Shown here piece after piece: positions 34,973 through 44,430 of a stretch of DNA of 64,000 nt. Each line of letters begins with the position of its first letter. Position 1 is the first letter of the stretch. A program made the position numbers and the translations under genes. The DNA is from Streptomyces asiaticus (GTDB taxonomy: Bacteria > Actinomycetota > Actinomycetes > Streptomycetales > Streptomycetaceae). The stretch covers positions 7,316,001 through 7,380,000 of the forward strand of contig NZ_JAGSHX010000006.1 of assembly GCF_018138715.1 (NCBI RefSeq), written 5' to 3'. The notes under the pieces are model-generated. The model did not search any database. It worked only from the letters and a program-made list of their open reading frames with translations, and had not been told where the DNA came from.

Positions 34973-34996
34973 TTAATAGCCTTGGAAGGAGTAATT

Positions 34997-35857
34997 GTGA
35001 CGGGGGGAAGGGTTAGGCGCATTGCAATGCCGTCGGAAGCACAGTTGGGGCGTGGGCCCCATCGGGTGATGCTGACGGAATTACATGCACTGTATCGGAA
35101 CGCCGGATGTCCGAGCACTCGCAGAATCAGCTCGACAGTAGACAAGATGGATTCCGCGAAAGATGTTATTTCGCATCAGGCGGTTGCAAACATCCTGAAT
35201 GGAAAGAATTTCCCTGCTTGGCCAAAGGTGGAGGTTCTGGTTGCCGCTTTGCTCTTCCTGGCGGGTTCGGTGGCTGATCGGCCCCAAATGGACAGGATTC
35301 GCGACCTTTGGCTAGCTGCGCACTACGAGGAAGAAGGGGCCGCTCCATCGGTCGGATTCATCAGTAGTTCGTCTATCGATGCGCCGTCACGGCCGGACCA
35401 GTCGGACCGTTCCGCCGAGCGTGATCCCTCGCCCGAGACAGACCCTTCCACCACTTTCTCGCCCGAGGAGCTGCGCGGGGAAGACTCCGAATATGAGAAC
35501 GTGACGGATGAGGACGTGTCCGATACCCCAACGGGGGGCGGAGGGTCCGACGCAGCCTATGAGGAGATGCGCGTCCGATTCATCTCAGGCGCTTCGTCCG
35601 GTCCGGCAATGTTCTCACTTGATTTCTTGGCCGGGGTGTTGCAGGTGACCGTAAACAGCCAGCATCCTCTGGGGTCGTCGATAGCTCGGGTAATGGAGCG
35701 CGGCGACGATGAGGCTTCCCGGCTCGTGAAACTCATGCTCATTTCGTGGGCACGCATGGAAGATGAAATCCCTAACGCGCGGATGCGGGCCCGAGTAGCG
35801 GATATCCGAAATGACTGGGGCCGCTATGCGCGGTGGCTGGAAGAGCCCGAAGGGTAG
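34997..35857 (+). CDS. HTH-containing protein with unknown C-terminal domain
   Basis: A 286-residue protein. GTG 34997 was chosen for the strong upstream GGAAGGAG; the frame is open from TTG 34982. The N-terminal about 90 residues (RGPHRVMLTELHALYRNAGC … SHQAVANILNGKNFPAWPKV) are the HTH module seen at the front of many streptomycete NTPase and signalling proteins. A disordered Ser/Asp/Glu-rich linker of about 80 residues follows, then a compact C-terminal domain (FSLDFLAGVLQVTVNSQHPL … ISWARMEDEIPNARMRARVA) without a family I can name. It ends 45 bases before CRISPR array 2. The composition is less GC-rich than the core. The role may be regulatory or scaffolding; this is not established. Confidence 0.75.
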   Translation: MTGGRVRRIAMPSEAQLGRGPHRVMLTELHALYRNAGCPSTRRISSTVDKMDSAKDVISHQAVANILNGKNFPAWPKVEVLVAALLFLAGSVADRPQMDRIRDLWLAAHYEEEGAAPSVGFISSSSIDAPSRPDQSDRSAERDPSPETDPSTTFSPEELRGEDSEYENVTDEDVSDTPTGGGGSDAAYEEMRVRFISGASSGPAMFSLDFLAGVLQVTVNSQHPLGSSIARVMERGDDEASRLVKLMLISWARMEDEIPNARMRARVADIRNDWGRYARWLEEPEG

Positions 35858-35902
35858 CACGATTGCCGGATTCCCCTCTCTCTCAAGGAGGCGAGCACGG
35901 AG

Positions 35903-36114
35903 CTGCTCCCCGCACCCGCGGGGATGGTCCCAAGGGCGCCGCCGAGTTCGCCACGCGCGCACGCGGCTCCCCGCACCCGCAGGGATGGTCCCGATATGGC
36001 TCCGTCCTCCGCGTTCTCTGGTGCCTGCTCCCCGCACCCGCGGGGATGGTCCCGAGGTGGAGATGGGGCACGCCGTGGTGAGCCTCTGCTCCCCGCACCC
36101 GCGGGGCCTTGCCT
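35903..36114 (+). CRISPR. Type I-E CRISPR array 2: 4 repeats, 3 spacers
   Basis: Repeats start at 35903, 35964, 36025 and 36086. The first three are 29 nt and nearly consensus (second with CGG for CTG at the start and one stem change); the fourth keeps its first 20 bases and then diverges. The three spacers are each 32 nt. The array begins only 45 bases after the HTH gene and lacks the TGCCGGA…GAAAGTG leader element at the spacing seen in front of arrays 1 and 3, so it is probably a fragment unable to acquire spacers. cas3 starts 258 bases downstream. Confidence 0.95.
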
Positions 36115-36371
36115 TGTTTGGGCAGGTATAAGGCATCTTGTAGTTCCCCATGTGCTCCGCAAGCTGCGCTGATCTCCGGGACGAGCGCACGTGATGGAGG
36201 GGTGAATCATGGCTCGAGCGCAAGCTGAACTTGACCGCAGTGGGGCTCGCAGGAGGTAGGGGCTTTCAAGGGGCAGTGTGGTGGTGCCCTCTGGTGTGCA
36301 CCGCCGGTCGATAGTGCGGTTTCTGTCCGAAAGCGAATGCTTCGTCGGAACCCTTCCTGTACTTATCAGAC

Positions 36372-39281
36372 ATGGCATTTGGGGGCGAGTTGAGTCCGGG
36401 ATTGAACGATCGGCTCAGTGGGCCAGCGCGGACGGTGTGGGCCAAGCATGACCGGGACGGTCACGGCTGGCTCCCGTTGTGGCGGCACATGGAGGACAGT
36501 GCCGCGGTGGCGGGGCGGTTGTGGGATGAGTGGCTGCCGGGCAACGTACGGGCCCTGATTTCGAGGGCGCTGCCGGGTGGGCTTGATGATGGGCGCCGTC
36601 TGGCGGTCTGGCTGGCGGGGGTACACGACATCGGAAAAGCGACGCCCGCGTTTGCTTGCCAGGTCGAACAGCTCGCGTATGCGATGCACGATCAGGGCCT
36701 GGAGATGAAGACTCTGCGGCAGTGGGGAACCGATCGTCGGATGGCTCCGCACGGGCTGGCCGGGCAACTGCTGCTTGCCGAGTGGTTGGAGGAGCGGCAT
36801 GGGTTCACGGTGCGGCAGTCGGGGCAGTTCGCAGTCGTGGTCGGCGGGCATCACGGGGTGCCACCGGATCACGGGCAGGTCAAGGGGCTTGATGACCGTG
36901 AGGATTTGCTGCGTACGCCGGGGGAGAGTCGGGCACAGTGGCTGCGGGTGCAACAGGAGTTGCTGGGGGCGTGTGCCGAGGAGTTCGGGGTCGCTGGGCG
37001 GTTGGGTGACTGGCGGTCGGTGAAGCTGCCGCAGCCGGTGCAGGTGCTGTTGTCGGCGCTGGTGATCGTCGCCGACTGGATCGCCAGTAACCCCGACCTG
37101 TTCCCGTACTTTCCGCAGGCGGCGCACCAGAGGGGCGAGGAGCGGGTGGCGGCCGCCTGGCGGGGTCTTCAACTTCCGCCGCGTTGGCGGGCCCCGGAGC
37201 CGGTCGAGGGCATACCGGAGTTGTTCGCGTCGCGGTTCGACTTGCCTTCCGGGGCCGAGGTGCGGCCGGTGCAGGAGGCGGCGGTGGGGCTGGCACGCAC
37301 GATGCCGGAGCCGGGGCTGCTGGTGATCGAGGCGCCGATGGGCGAGGGCAAGACGGAAGCGGCGCTGGCCGCAGCGGAGATTTTGGCAGCCCGTTCGGGG
37401 GCGGGCGGTGTCTTCTTCGCTCTGCCGACGATGGCAACGGGCAACGCGATGTTTCCACGGCTGCTGGACTGGCTGAAGCGGTTGCCGACCGAGGACGGTG
37501 CGCGGTTGTCGGTGCTCCTGGCGCACTCCAAGGCCGCGTTGAACGAGGACTTCGCGGATCTGCTGCGTGCGGGTACGCAGCAGATCGCGGCCGTGGGGCT
37601 CGATGAGGAGGACCGGCCGGTGCGGCCGGGTGGTGAGGGGAGCGCGGCGTCGGCGGAGCTGGTGGCGCACTCCTGGCTGCGTGGCCGAAAGAAGGCGATG
37701 CTTTCGTCGTTCGTCGCGGGCACGGTGGATCAGCTGCTGTTCGCGGGCCTGAAGAGTCGGCACTTGGCGCTGCGGCATCTGGCGGTCGCGGGCAAGGTCG
37801 TGATCATCGATGAGGTACACGCCTACGACACGTATATGAGTACGTATCTGGACCGGGTGCTGTCGTGGCTGGGCGCCTATGGGGTGCCGGTGGTGGTGCT
37901 GTCGGCGACGCTGCCCGCGTCGCGGCGGCGGCAGCTGGCCGAGGCGTATGCGGGTGAGAGCGCGGATGGCTGCGCCGAGGGGTTCGACGCGGTGGAGGCG
38001 GCGGAGGCGTATCCGCTGCTGACCGCCGTGGCTCCGGGGTCGGCGCCCATGTTGGAAGCGCCTCCTGCGTCCGGTCGCAGTAGCGGCGTCCATCTCGAAC
38101 GCCTGGAGGACGACCTGGGCGTGCTCGCGGACCGGCTGGAGGCCGAGCTGGTGGACGGCGGATGCGCGCTGGTGGTGCGCAACACCGTCCAGCGGGTGCT
38201 GGAGACGGCTCGCGTGCTGCGCGAACGGTTCGGTGAGGGCGCGGTCACGGTAGCCCACTCGTGCTTCATTGACGTGGACCGGGCGGCCAAGGACGCGGCG
38301 TTGCTGTCACGGTTCGGTCCGCCGGGCAAGGCGAAGGATCGGCCGACGCAACGGCACATTGTGGTGGCCAGCCAGGTTGCCGAGCAGTCCCTGGATGTCG
38401 ATTTCGACCTGCTGGTCAGCGATCTGTGCCCGGTGGATTTGCTGTTGCAGCGGATGGGGCGGCTGCACCGGCACCAGCGCGGCGATGGCCAAGCGGAGCG
38501 CCCCTCGCGGCTGCGCACGGCACGCTGCCTGCTCACCGGGGTGGACTGGGCAGGAGAGGTTCCGGCTCCGGTGCGCGGCTCGGTCGCCGTCTACGGGGAG
38601 TACCCGCTGTTGCGCTCGGCCGCCGTCCTGCTGGACCACCTGGGCGGCGAGGCGCCGCCGGTGCGGCTGCCGCAGGACATCAGTCTGCTCGTCCAGGGCG
38701 CGTACGCGCGTGATTCTTCTGCGCCCGCAGGTTGGGCGGAGGCCATAGCTCGGGCACGGCAGCGGTACGAGGACTTCCGCGGGGATCAGGCCGAGCGGGC
38801 GGCGGTGTTCCGGCTGGATCCGGTGGGACGGCCCGGTCGACCGCTGATCGGCTGGGTCAGCGCGGGGGTGGGCGACGCAGATGACACCCGCGCCGGGCGC
38901 GCCCAGGTCCGCGACGGCCGGGAGAGTCTGGAGGTTGTCGTGGTGCAGCGGCGTGCCGATGGCGTGCTGACGACCGTCGACTGGATCGACCCCGGCAAGG
39001 CCGGACTGGAGCTCCCCGAGGATCGTGCGCCCGATGCGCGGGCGGCGATGGCCGCGGCGGCCTGTGGGCTGCGCCTGCCGTACCAGTTCTCCTTCCCTGA
39101 GGTGCTGGACCGGGCCATCGCGGAGCTGGAGCAGTTCTGCCCGCAAGCCTGGCAGGGCAAGGAGAGCCACTGGCTGGCGGGCGAGCTGATTCTCGTCCTC
39201 AACGCCGATTGTCAGACCCGTCTGGCAGGGTTCCAACTCCGCTACAGCGACGTGGACGGACTCGAGGTGACGCGTGACTGA
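36372..39281 (+). CDS. cas3: CRISPR-associated helicase/nuclease Cas3 (HD–DExH)
   Basis: Cas3 is recruited by Cascade after R-loop formation and degrades the target DNA. The 969-residue product has an N-terminal HD nuclease (WRHMEDSA with His39, VHDIGKATPAF with His85–Asp86, and GGHHGVPPDHG). The SF2 helicase follows, with Walker A MGEGKT near residue 325, IIDEVHAYDTY near 480, and LSATLPASRR. The C-terminal helicase lobe contains ASQVAEQSLDVDFDLLVSDL and LLQRMGRLHRHQR. All key residues are present, so it looks functional. ATG 36372 is taken. cse1 begins inside its stop region (8-base overlap). Bases 36115–36371 upstream hold no gene and should carry the operon promoter. Confidence 0.96.
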   Translation: MAFGGELSPGLNDRLSGPARTVWAKHDRDGHGWLPLWRHMEDSAAVAGRLWDEWLPGNVRALISRALPGGLDDGRRLAVWLAGVHDIGKATPAFACQVEQLAYAMHDQGLEMKTLRQWGTDRRMAPHGLAGQLLLAEWLEERHGFTVRQSGQFAVVVGGHHGVPPDHGQVKGLDDREDLLRTPGESRAQWLRVQQELLGACAEEFGVAGRLGDWRSVKLPQPVQVLLSALVIVADWIASNPDLFPYFPQAAHQRGEERVAAAWRGLQLPPRWRAPEPVEGIPELFASRFDLPSGAEVRPVQEAAVGLARTMPEPGLLVIEAPMGEGKTEAALAAAEILAARSGAGGVFFALPTMATGNAMFPRLLDWLKRLPTEDGARLSVLLAHSKAALNEDFADLLRAGTQQIAAVGLDEEDRPVRPGGEGSAASAELVAHSWLRGRKKAMLSSFVAGTVDQLLFAGLKSRHLALRHLAVAGKVVIIDEVHAYDTYMSTYLDRVLSWLGAYGVPVVVLSATLPASRRRQLAEAYAGESADGCAEGFDAVEAAEAYPLLTAVAPGSAPMLEAPPASGRSSGVHLERLEDDLGVLADRLEAELVDGGCALVVRNTVQRVLETARVLRERFGEGAVTVAHSCFIDVDRAAKDAALLSRFGPPGKAKDRPTQRHIVVASQVAEQSLDVDFDLLVSDLCPVDLLLQRMGRLHRHQRGDGQAERPSRLRTARCLLTGVDWAGEVPAPVRGSVAVYGEYPLLRSAAVLLDHLGGEAPPVRLPQDISLLVQGAYARDSSAPAGWAEAIARARQRYEDFRGDQAERAAVFRLDPVGRPGRPLIGWVSAGVGDADDTRAGRAQVRDGRESLEVVVVQRRADGVLTTVDWIDPGKAGLELPEDRAPDARAAMAAAACGLRLPYQFSFPEVLDRAIAELEQFCPQAWQGKESHWLAGELILVLNADCQTRLAGFQLRYSDVDGLEVTRD

Positions 39282-41004
39282 CTTAGCAAGCACCGGCGGC
39301 GGCCCGCCATCGTTCGACCTGACCTCCCAGCCGTGGATCCCGGTGCTGTACCGGGATGGTCGGCAGGACGAGCTCTCGCTGTGCGAGGTCGTCGCTCAGG
39401 CGTCGGACCTGGCGCGGATCGTAGGGGATGTTCCCACGCAGGAGTTCGCGTTGCTGCGACTGATGCTGGCGGTCGCGCACGACGCCCTGGACGGGCCGCG
39501 GGATGCCGATCAGTGGGCCGACTGGTGGGAGGACGAGGATTGCTTCGCCTCGGTGCCCTCCTATCTGGATGCTCACCGGGAGCGGTTCGATCTGCTCCAC
39601 CCGGTCGCGCCGTTTTTCCAGGTGGCCGGTCTGCGCACTTCCCGCGACGAGGTGTTCTCGTTGAACCGGATCGTTGCCGATGTCCCCAACGGAGAGCCGT
39701 TTTTCACCGCTCGCATGCCGTCGGTGGAGCGGCTCGGTTTCGCCGAGGCCGCACGCTGGGTGGTGCATGCCCACGCCTATGACACCTCCGGTATCAAGAC
39801 GGGCGTGGTGGGCGACAGCCGGGCCAAGAACGGCAAGGTGTATCCGCTGGGTGTGGGCTGGGCGGGCAATCTGGGCGGGGTGTTCGCCGAGGGGGACACG
39901 CTGCGCGAGACGCTGCTGCTGAATATGGTCGCCCACCACACCAACAGGCACCGTTCCGACCCGGATGACCGGCCGGCCTGGCGGCGCGAACCCTGTGGCC
40001 CAGGCGCTGCCCCTGGGCGGCGGCCGACGGGGGTTCGGGACCTGTACACCTGGCAGGGGCGCAGGCTGCGGCTGCACTTCGACAGCGACGGCGTCTATGG
40101 AGTGGTGCTCTCCTACGGTGATCCGTTGCCCCTGCACAATCTGCACGAGCGTGAGCCGATGACCGTGTGGCGGCGCAGTGTGACCCAGGAGAAGAAGCTT
40201 GGCGAGCCCCAGGTCTATATGCCGAAGGGGCACAATCCCGAGCGTGTGGTGTGGCGTGGCCTGTCCTCGCTGCTCGCCGAGCGTGCGACGGCATCGCAGA
40301 CCACCGAGGCCGCCCCTGAGCTCGGCGCCGGAGTCCTGGAGTGGATCGCCCAGCTCGCGACAGCGGAGGGGTATCTGCCGCGCGGGACCCGTTTCCGGGC
40401 CCGGATCGTGGGCGCGGTCTATGGCACTCAGCAGTCCGTGATCGACGAGATCGTCGACGACCGCCTGTCCATGGCCGTGATTCTGTTGAACCGTCAGGAC
40501 CGCAGGTATGCGCAGCAGGCGGTCAGCGCGGTGGCCGATGCTGACGAGGCGGTGGCCGCCCTGGGCGATCTGGCCGTCGACCTCGCTCGCGCCAGTGGAG
40601 CGGCCACCGAGGGGCCCCGTAGCCGGGCCCGCGAGCAGGGGCACGACGCGCTGGACGCCCCATACCGGTCCTGGCTCCAGAACCTGGGTGGTGCTGCCGA
40701 CCCCGAGGAACACCGCACGCGGTGGCGGACCGAGACCCACCGCATCATCCGCCGCATCGGCGAGCAACTGATCGCGGGCGCGGGCGACGCCGCGTGGCAG
40801 GGCCGCACCATCACCACTGGCAAGGGCGACTTGTGGCTCAACTCCGCCTACGCCGAACGGTCGTTCCGATATCGGCTTGCCAGGGTTCTCGGCGATCCAG
40901 AAGGCCTCAAGGCCGACACCGCCGCGCCGGAATCCCCGGGCGATGGTCCTGCGGACCTGGGTCCTGAAACCCCCGCAGCAGAAGCAGAAAGGGTCACAGC
41001 ATGA
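39274..41004 (+). CDS. casA: Cascade large subunit Cse1/CasA (Cas8e)
   Basis: The large subunit of the type I-E surveillance complex, which reads the PAM and recruits Cas3. The 576-residue product opens FDLTSQPWIPVLYRDGRQDE and continues with the family's FALLRLMLAVAHDAL and FDLLHPVAPFFQVAGL segments, all typical of Cse1. GTG 39274 overlaps the cas3 stop, and its own stop overlaps the start of casB as ATGA, so the genes are translationally coupled. Confidence 0.95.
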   Translation: MTDLASTGGGPPSFDLTSQPWIPVLYRDGRQDELSLCEVVAQASDLARIVGDVPTQEFALLRLMLAVAHDALDGPRDADQWADWWEDEDCFASVPSYLDAHRERFDLLHPVAPFFQVAGLRTSRDEVFSLNRIVADVPNGEPFFTARMPSVERLGFAEAARWVVHAHAYDTSGIKTGVVGDSRAKNGKVYPLGVGWAGNLGGVFAEGDTLRETLLLNMVAHHTNRHRSDPDDRPAWRREPCGPGAAPGRRPTGVRDLYTWQGRRLRLHFDSDGVYGVVLSYGDPLPLHNLHEREPMTVWRRSVTQEKKLGEPQVYMPKGHNPERVVWRGLSSLLAERATASQTTEAAPELGAGVLEWIAQLATAEGYLPRGTRFRARIVGAVYGTQQSVIDEIVDDRLSMAVILLNRQDRRYAQQAVSAVADADEAVAALGDLAVDLARASGAATEGPRSRAREQGHDALDAPYRSWLQNLGGAADPEEHRTRWRTETHRIIRRIGEQLIAGAGDAAWQGRTITTGKGDLWLNSAYAERSFRYRLARVLGDPEGLKADTAAPESPGDGPADLGPETPAAEAERVTA

Positions 41005-41696
41005 CCACCGCCACCCATGCGAAGCCCATGGCCGACCGCGTCAGGGATCTCGTCGCCGACACGATCGGTCCGTTACAGCACGAGCTTCTGCGTGACGGCC
41101 CCAAGGCCGTGGCGACGCTCGCCAGACTCCGCCGAGGAGCGGGCAAGCAGCCGCACCAGGTTCCCGACCTGCTCGGACTGATCGACACCGAACCGCTGTA
41201 CGACACAACTGCGGACGGGCGGCTGCCGGGGGAGCAGCCGCTGACCCGCGCCGAGGATGCCGTGCACGTCGCGATGACCCTGTGGGCAGTGCACCAGCAG
41301 TCCCGCAGCACCGAGATGCACCGGCCCCACCGTACGGACGCACCGGGCGGGCTGGGAGCCGCCGTACGCCGACTGATGATCGAAAGAGACGCCGGCGATG
41401 CCGTCCTGAAGCGGTTCGTCCGCATCGGCACCGCACCGGATCTTCCGACCCTTGCCCAGCGCCTCCGGGAAATCATCGTTCTGCTGCGCGAGGAGGACAT
41501 ACCGCTCGACTATGCGCTCCTGGCCCGGCAGCTCTACCAGTGGCAGTGGCCACAAGGCCCCGAGACCGTCCGCCGGGCCTGGGGCCGCTCCTTCCACGCC
41601 TACCGCGCTCCCAAGGGCGATCGCTCCACAGGTACCGGTGCGCCCGGCACAGACGCCCCGTCCGACTCCGACACGACATCCAAGGACGACTCGTGA
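41001..41696 (+). CDS. casB: Cascade small subunit Cse2/CasB
   Basis: The product of 231 residues is an alpha-helical protein of the small-subunit family that stabilises the displaced strand in the R-loop. Recognisable elements are LARLRRGAGKQPHQVPDLLG near the N-terminus and LDYALLARQLYQWQWPQGPE. A low-complexity Ser/Thr/Asp tail (SDSDTTSKDDS) is typical of actinobacterial versions. It overlaps casA by 4 bases (ATGA) and cas7 by 4 bases (GTGA). Confidence 0.93.
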   Translation: MTTATHAKPMADRVRDLVADTIGPLQHELLRDGPKAVATLARLRRGAGKQPHQVPDLLGLIDTEPLYDTTADGRLPGEQPLTRAEDAVHVAMTLWAVHQQSRSTEMHRPHRTDAPGGLGAAVRRLMIERDAGDAVLKRFVRIGTAPDLPTLAQRLREIIVLLREEDIPLDYALLARQLYQWQWPQGPETVRRAWGRSFHAYRAPKGDRSTGTGAPGTDAPSDSDTTSKDDS

Positions 41697-42910
41697 ACCG
41701 CATCTTCCTCGACGTACATGCCCTACAGACCGTGCCGCCCAGCAACCTCAACCGGGACGACACCGGCGCGCCGAAATCGGCGGTGTACGGCGGGGTTCCG
41801 CGGGCGCGGGTCTCCAGCCAGGCGTGGAAGCGCGCCACCCGCGGCTACTTCAAGGACGCACAGCTGCTCGACCCGGCGGAGCTGGGTGTTCGAACGAAGA
41901 AGGTCGCCGAACTCCTCGCCACCCGCATCATCGAGCTCGACACCTCGATCGGCGAGGCCGACGCGCTGCACATGGCCGCCGCCGTCATCGAAGCTGCCAC
42001 CGGAATGAAGCTGGCGGCCCCCGAGCGCAAGACACGCGGCGCGAAGGCGAAGGCTGCGGCGGGCGAGGAACCAGTCGACGAGACCCCCCGGTCGAAGTAC
42101 CTGATGTTCCTCAGCGCCCGGCAGCTCAATGGCCTGGCCGCCCTGGCCATCGACGGCGCCGCTGACATCACCGCGTACCTGAAGGACAAGGACAACAAAG
42201 CGCGCGCCAAGCAGATCGCCGACACCGGCCACTCCGTCGACATCGCTCTGTTCGGCCGCATGGTTGCCGACTCCACCGACTTCAACGTCGACGCGGCCTG
42301 TCAGGTCGCCCACGCGATCAGCGTGCACCGGGTGGACAACGAGACCGACTACTTCACCGCCGTGGACGATGAGAACACCGAGGCCGAGAGCGGCGCTGGC
42401 ATGATCGGCACCGTCGACTTCAACTCCGCCACCCTCTACCGCTACGCCTCGGTCAGCATCCACCAGCTCGCCGCCAACCTCGGCGAAGGACTGCGCGAGG
42501 ACGAGCCGGTCACCACCCCCGTGCGGCGTGCCGTGGAGGCGTTCGTGCACGCCTTCATCGCCTCACTGCCCACGGGAAAGATCAACACCTTCGGAAACCA
42601 CACGCTGCCCGACGCGGTTGTCGTCACGCTGCGCACCACCCGACCGATCAGCTTCGTGGCCGCCTTCGAGGAGCCCGTCACCGCTGAGGCCGACACCGGG
42701 CACCTGCGTGAGGCCTCCGCCCGACTCGCCGCCTACATCCCCGAGATCGAACGGGCGTACGGCGACGAGGAGTCCACCCGCACCTGGGTCCTGCGCGTCG
42801 GCTCCGCCACCGACAAGCTGGCCGAAGTCGGCGAGAAAGTGCCCGCCTTGTCCGCGCTCGTCGAGGCCGTCGGCACCAGCGTCGCCGAGCGCATGGAGAA
42901 GCCCGCATGA
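41693..42910 (+). CDS. casC: Cascade backbone subunit Cas7e/CasC
   Basis: Six copies of this RAMP-fold subunit form the crRNA-binding backbone. The start is GTG 41693, overlapping the casB stop as GTGA, giving MNRIFLDVHALQTVPPSNLN, the classic Cas7e opening. It also has GGVPRARVSSQAWKRATRGY and, near the end, the glycine- and Asn-containing stretch GKINTFGNHTLPDAVVVTLR. Length is 405 residues. The longer open frame extending upstream to 41282 lies inside casB and is not used. Confidence 0.95.
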   Translation: MNRIFLDVHALQTVPPSNLNRDDTGAPKSAVYGGVPRARVSSQAWKRATRGYFKDAQLLDPAELGVRTKKVAELLATRIIELDTSIGEADALHMAAAVIEAATGMKLAAPERKTRGAKAKAAAGEEPVDETPRSKYLMFLSARQLNGLAALAIDGAADITAYLKDKDNKARAKQIADTGHSVDIALFGRMVADSTDFNVDAACQVAHAISVHRVDNETDYFTAVDDENTEAESGAGMIGTVDFNSATLYRYASVSIHQLAANLGEGLREDEPVTTPVRRAVEAFVHAFIASLPTGKINTFGNHTLPDAVVVTLRTTRPISFVAAFEEPVTAEADTGHLREASARLAAYIPEIERAYGDEESTRTWVLRVGSATDKLAEVGEKVPALSALVEAVGTSVAERMEKPA

Positions 42911-43644
42911 GCGTGCTCACCCTCCGGCTCGACGGCCCCTTGCAGGCGTGGGGGGCCTCGGCCCGATTCGCCCGGCGCACCACCGAGTCCGCCCCCACCA
43001 AGAGCGGCATCATCGGCATGCTCGCCGCCGCCCGGGGCATGGACCGCGGCGACGACACCGAACTGGCCCGCCTGGCCGCGCTCCGCTTCGCCGTCCGCAT
43101 CGACCAGCCCGGCGCCCGAGTGCGCGATTACCAGACCGCGCGGCACCAGATCACAAAGGTCTCCATGCCCGTCTCGGAACGCTACTACCTGGCCGACGCC
43201 GTGTTCGTCGCAGCAGTCGAAGGCGAGGACGAACTCGTCGACCTCCTCGACGCCGCACTGCGCGCCCCCATCCACGCTCCCTTCCTCGGACGGCGCTCCT
43301 GCCCGCCGGCACGCCCCGTGCGGCTCGGCGTGCACCACGAAACGGACCTCCCCCAGGCTTTGCGGGACGAGCCGTGGCAGGCAGCACCCTGGTACCGCAA
43401 AAAACACGACCGACAGCCCACCGTCCCACTGACTGTGCTGCGTGAGGCCCGCCTCGGCGAGAACGGCGCGGATTTCCTGCGTGACCAGCCCCTCAGCTAC
43501 GCGGCCGAGCACCGCCGCCATGCCCTGCGCCCCGTGGTCACCGAGACCGTGGAAGTACCCCACCCCGACGTCCAGGCCGCCGCGATGACCACGATGCGCG
43601 TGCCCGAGCACGACCCTCTCGCCGCCCTGGAGGAGAGCAACTGA
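42907..43644 (+). CDS. casD: Cascade subunit Cas5e/CasD
   Basis: This 245-residue RAMP protein binds the 5' handle of the crRNA. The opening MSVLTLRLDGPLQAWGASAR and the block RRTTESAPTKSGIIGMLAAA are diagnostic for Cas5e, as is the following RVRDYQTARHQ. The internal segment APFLGRRSCPPARPV is also conserved. ATG overlaps the cas7 stop (ATGA), and its own stop overlaps the cas6e start (TGATG). Confidence 0.95.
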   Translation: MSVLTLRLDGPLQAWGASARFARRTTESAPTKSGIIGMLAAARGMDRGDDTELARLAALRFAVRIDQPGARVRDYQTARHQITKVSMPVSERYYLADAVFVAAVEGEDELVDLLDAALRAPIHAPFLGRRSCPPARPVRLGVHHETDLPQALRDEPWQAAPWYRKKHDRQPTVPLTVLREARLGENGADFLRDQPLSYAAEHRRHALRPVVTETVEVPHPDVQAAAMTTMRVPEHDPLAALEESN

Positions 43645-44429
43645 TGTACCTGTCCCGCTTCCGGTTCAACACCGCGCGCCCAGGGGCCCGGCGTCTGCTC
43701 TCCTCCCCGCAATCGCTGCACGCGGCCGTGATGTCGTCCTTCCCCCACCTGCTGCCCACCGGCAGCGGTAGCGGCGCGGCCGACGGAGCACGGGTGCTGT
43801 GGAGGCTGGACCGCAACGCGGCCGCCGAGGTCCTGCTGTATGTCGTCAGCCCCGACCGGCCCGACATGACCCACCTCGTGGAACAGGCCGGCTGGCCAGC
43901 AGCGGCCACTACGGAGGCCCCCGGCTGGCAGAGCCGCCCCTACATCCCGTTCCTCGACCGGTTGACGGAGGGGAGCGTGTGGGCGTTCCGCCTCACGGCC
44001 AACCCCGTCCACCAGATCCGCAGGAAGGAAGGCGAACCGACCAAGCGGACCGCGCACCTGACCCCCATCCACCAGATGGACTGGCTGCTGAACCCGCAAC
44101 GCCAGGAGCGCGGCGGATTCCTCATCTGCGAGAAACCTGCGGACAAACGCCTCCTGCCCAGTGGCACCACCCACCACAACAGGCCGCACCACGGCGACAG
44201 GTACGAGCTGATGGTCCGTGACCAGCGCAACCTGTCCTTCCCGAAGCAGGGACCGGACAACACCTCAAAACGTCACCAGGTCACCCTGGTCACCGTCACC
44301 TACGATGGCCTGCTCACCGTCACCGACGCCGACCGGCTCCGCGCCACCCTTACCCAGGGCCTCGGCAAGGCCAAGGCATACGGCTGCGGCCTGATGACCC
44401 TCGTACCGCTTCCCGCGAAGGCCGGGTGA
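43644..44429 (+). CDS. casE: crRNA-processing endoribonuclease Cas6e/CasE
   Basis: This 261-residue RAMP nuclease cleaves the repeat hairpin in pre-crRNA and stays bound to its 3' end. The start MYLSRFRFNTARPGARRLLS and the strand-rich pattern are typical. His32 is in the SLHAAVMSSFPH segment, where the catalytic His of Cas6e lies. The glycine-rich loop is GLGKAKAYGCGLMTLVPL close to the C-terminus. Its substrate would be the GC-rich hairpin in the repeats of the five arrays in this window. Confidence 0.94.
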   Translation: MYLSRFRFNTARPGARRLLSSPQSLHAAVMSSFPHLLPTGSGSGAADGARVLWRLDRNAAAEVLLYVVSPDRPDMTHLVEQAGWPAAATTEAPGWQSRPYIPFLDRLTEGSVWAFRLTANPVHQIRRKEGEPTKRTAHLTPIHQMDWLLNPQRQERGGFLICEKPADKRLLPSGTTHHNRPHHGDRYELMVRDQRNLSFPKQGPDNTSKRHQVTLVTVTYDGLLTVTDADRLRATLTQGLGKAKAYGCGLMTLVPLPAKAG

Positions 44430-44430
44430 G

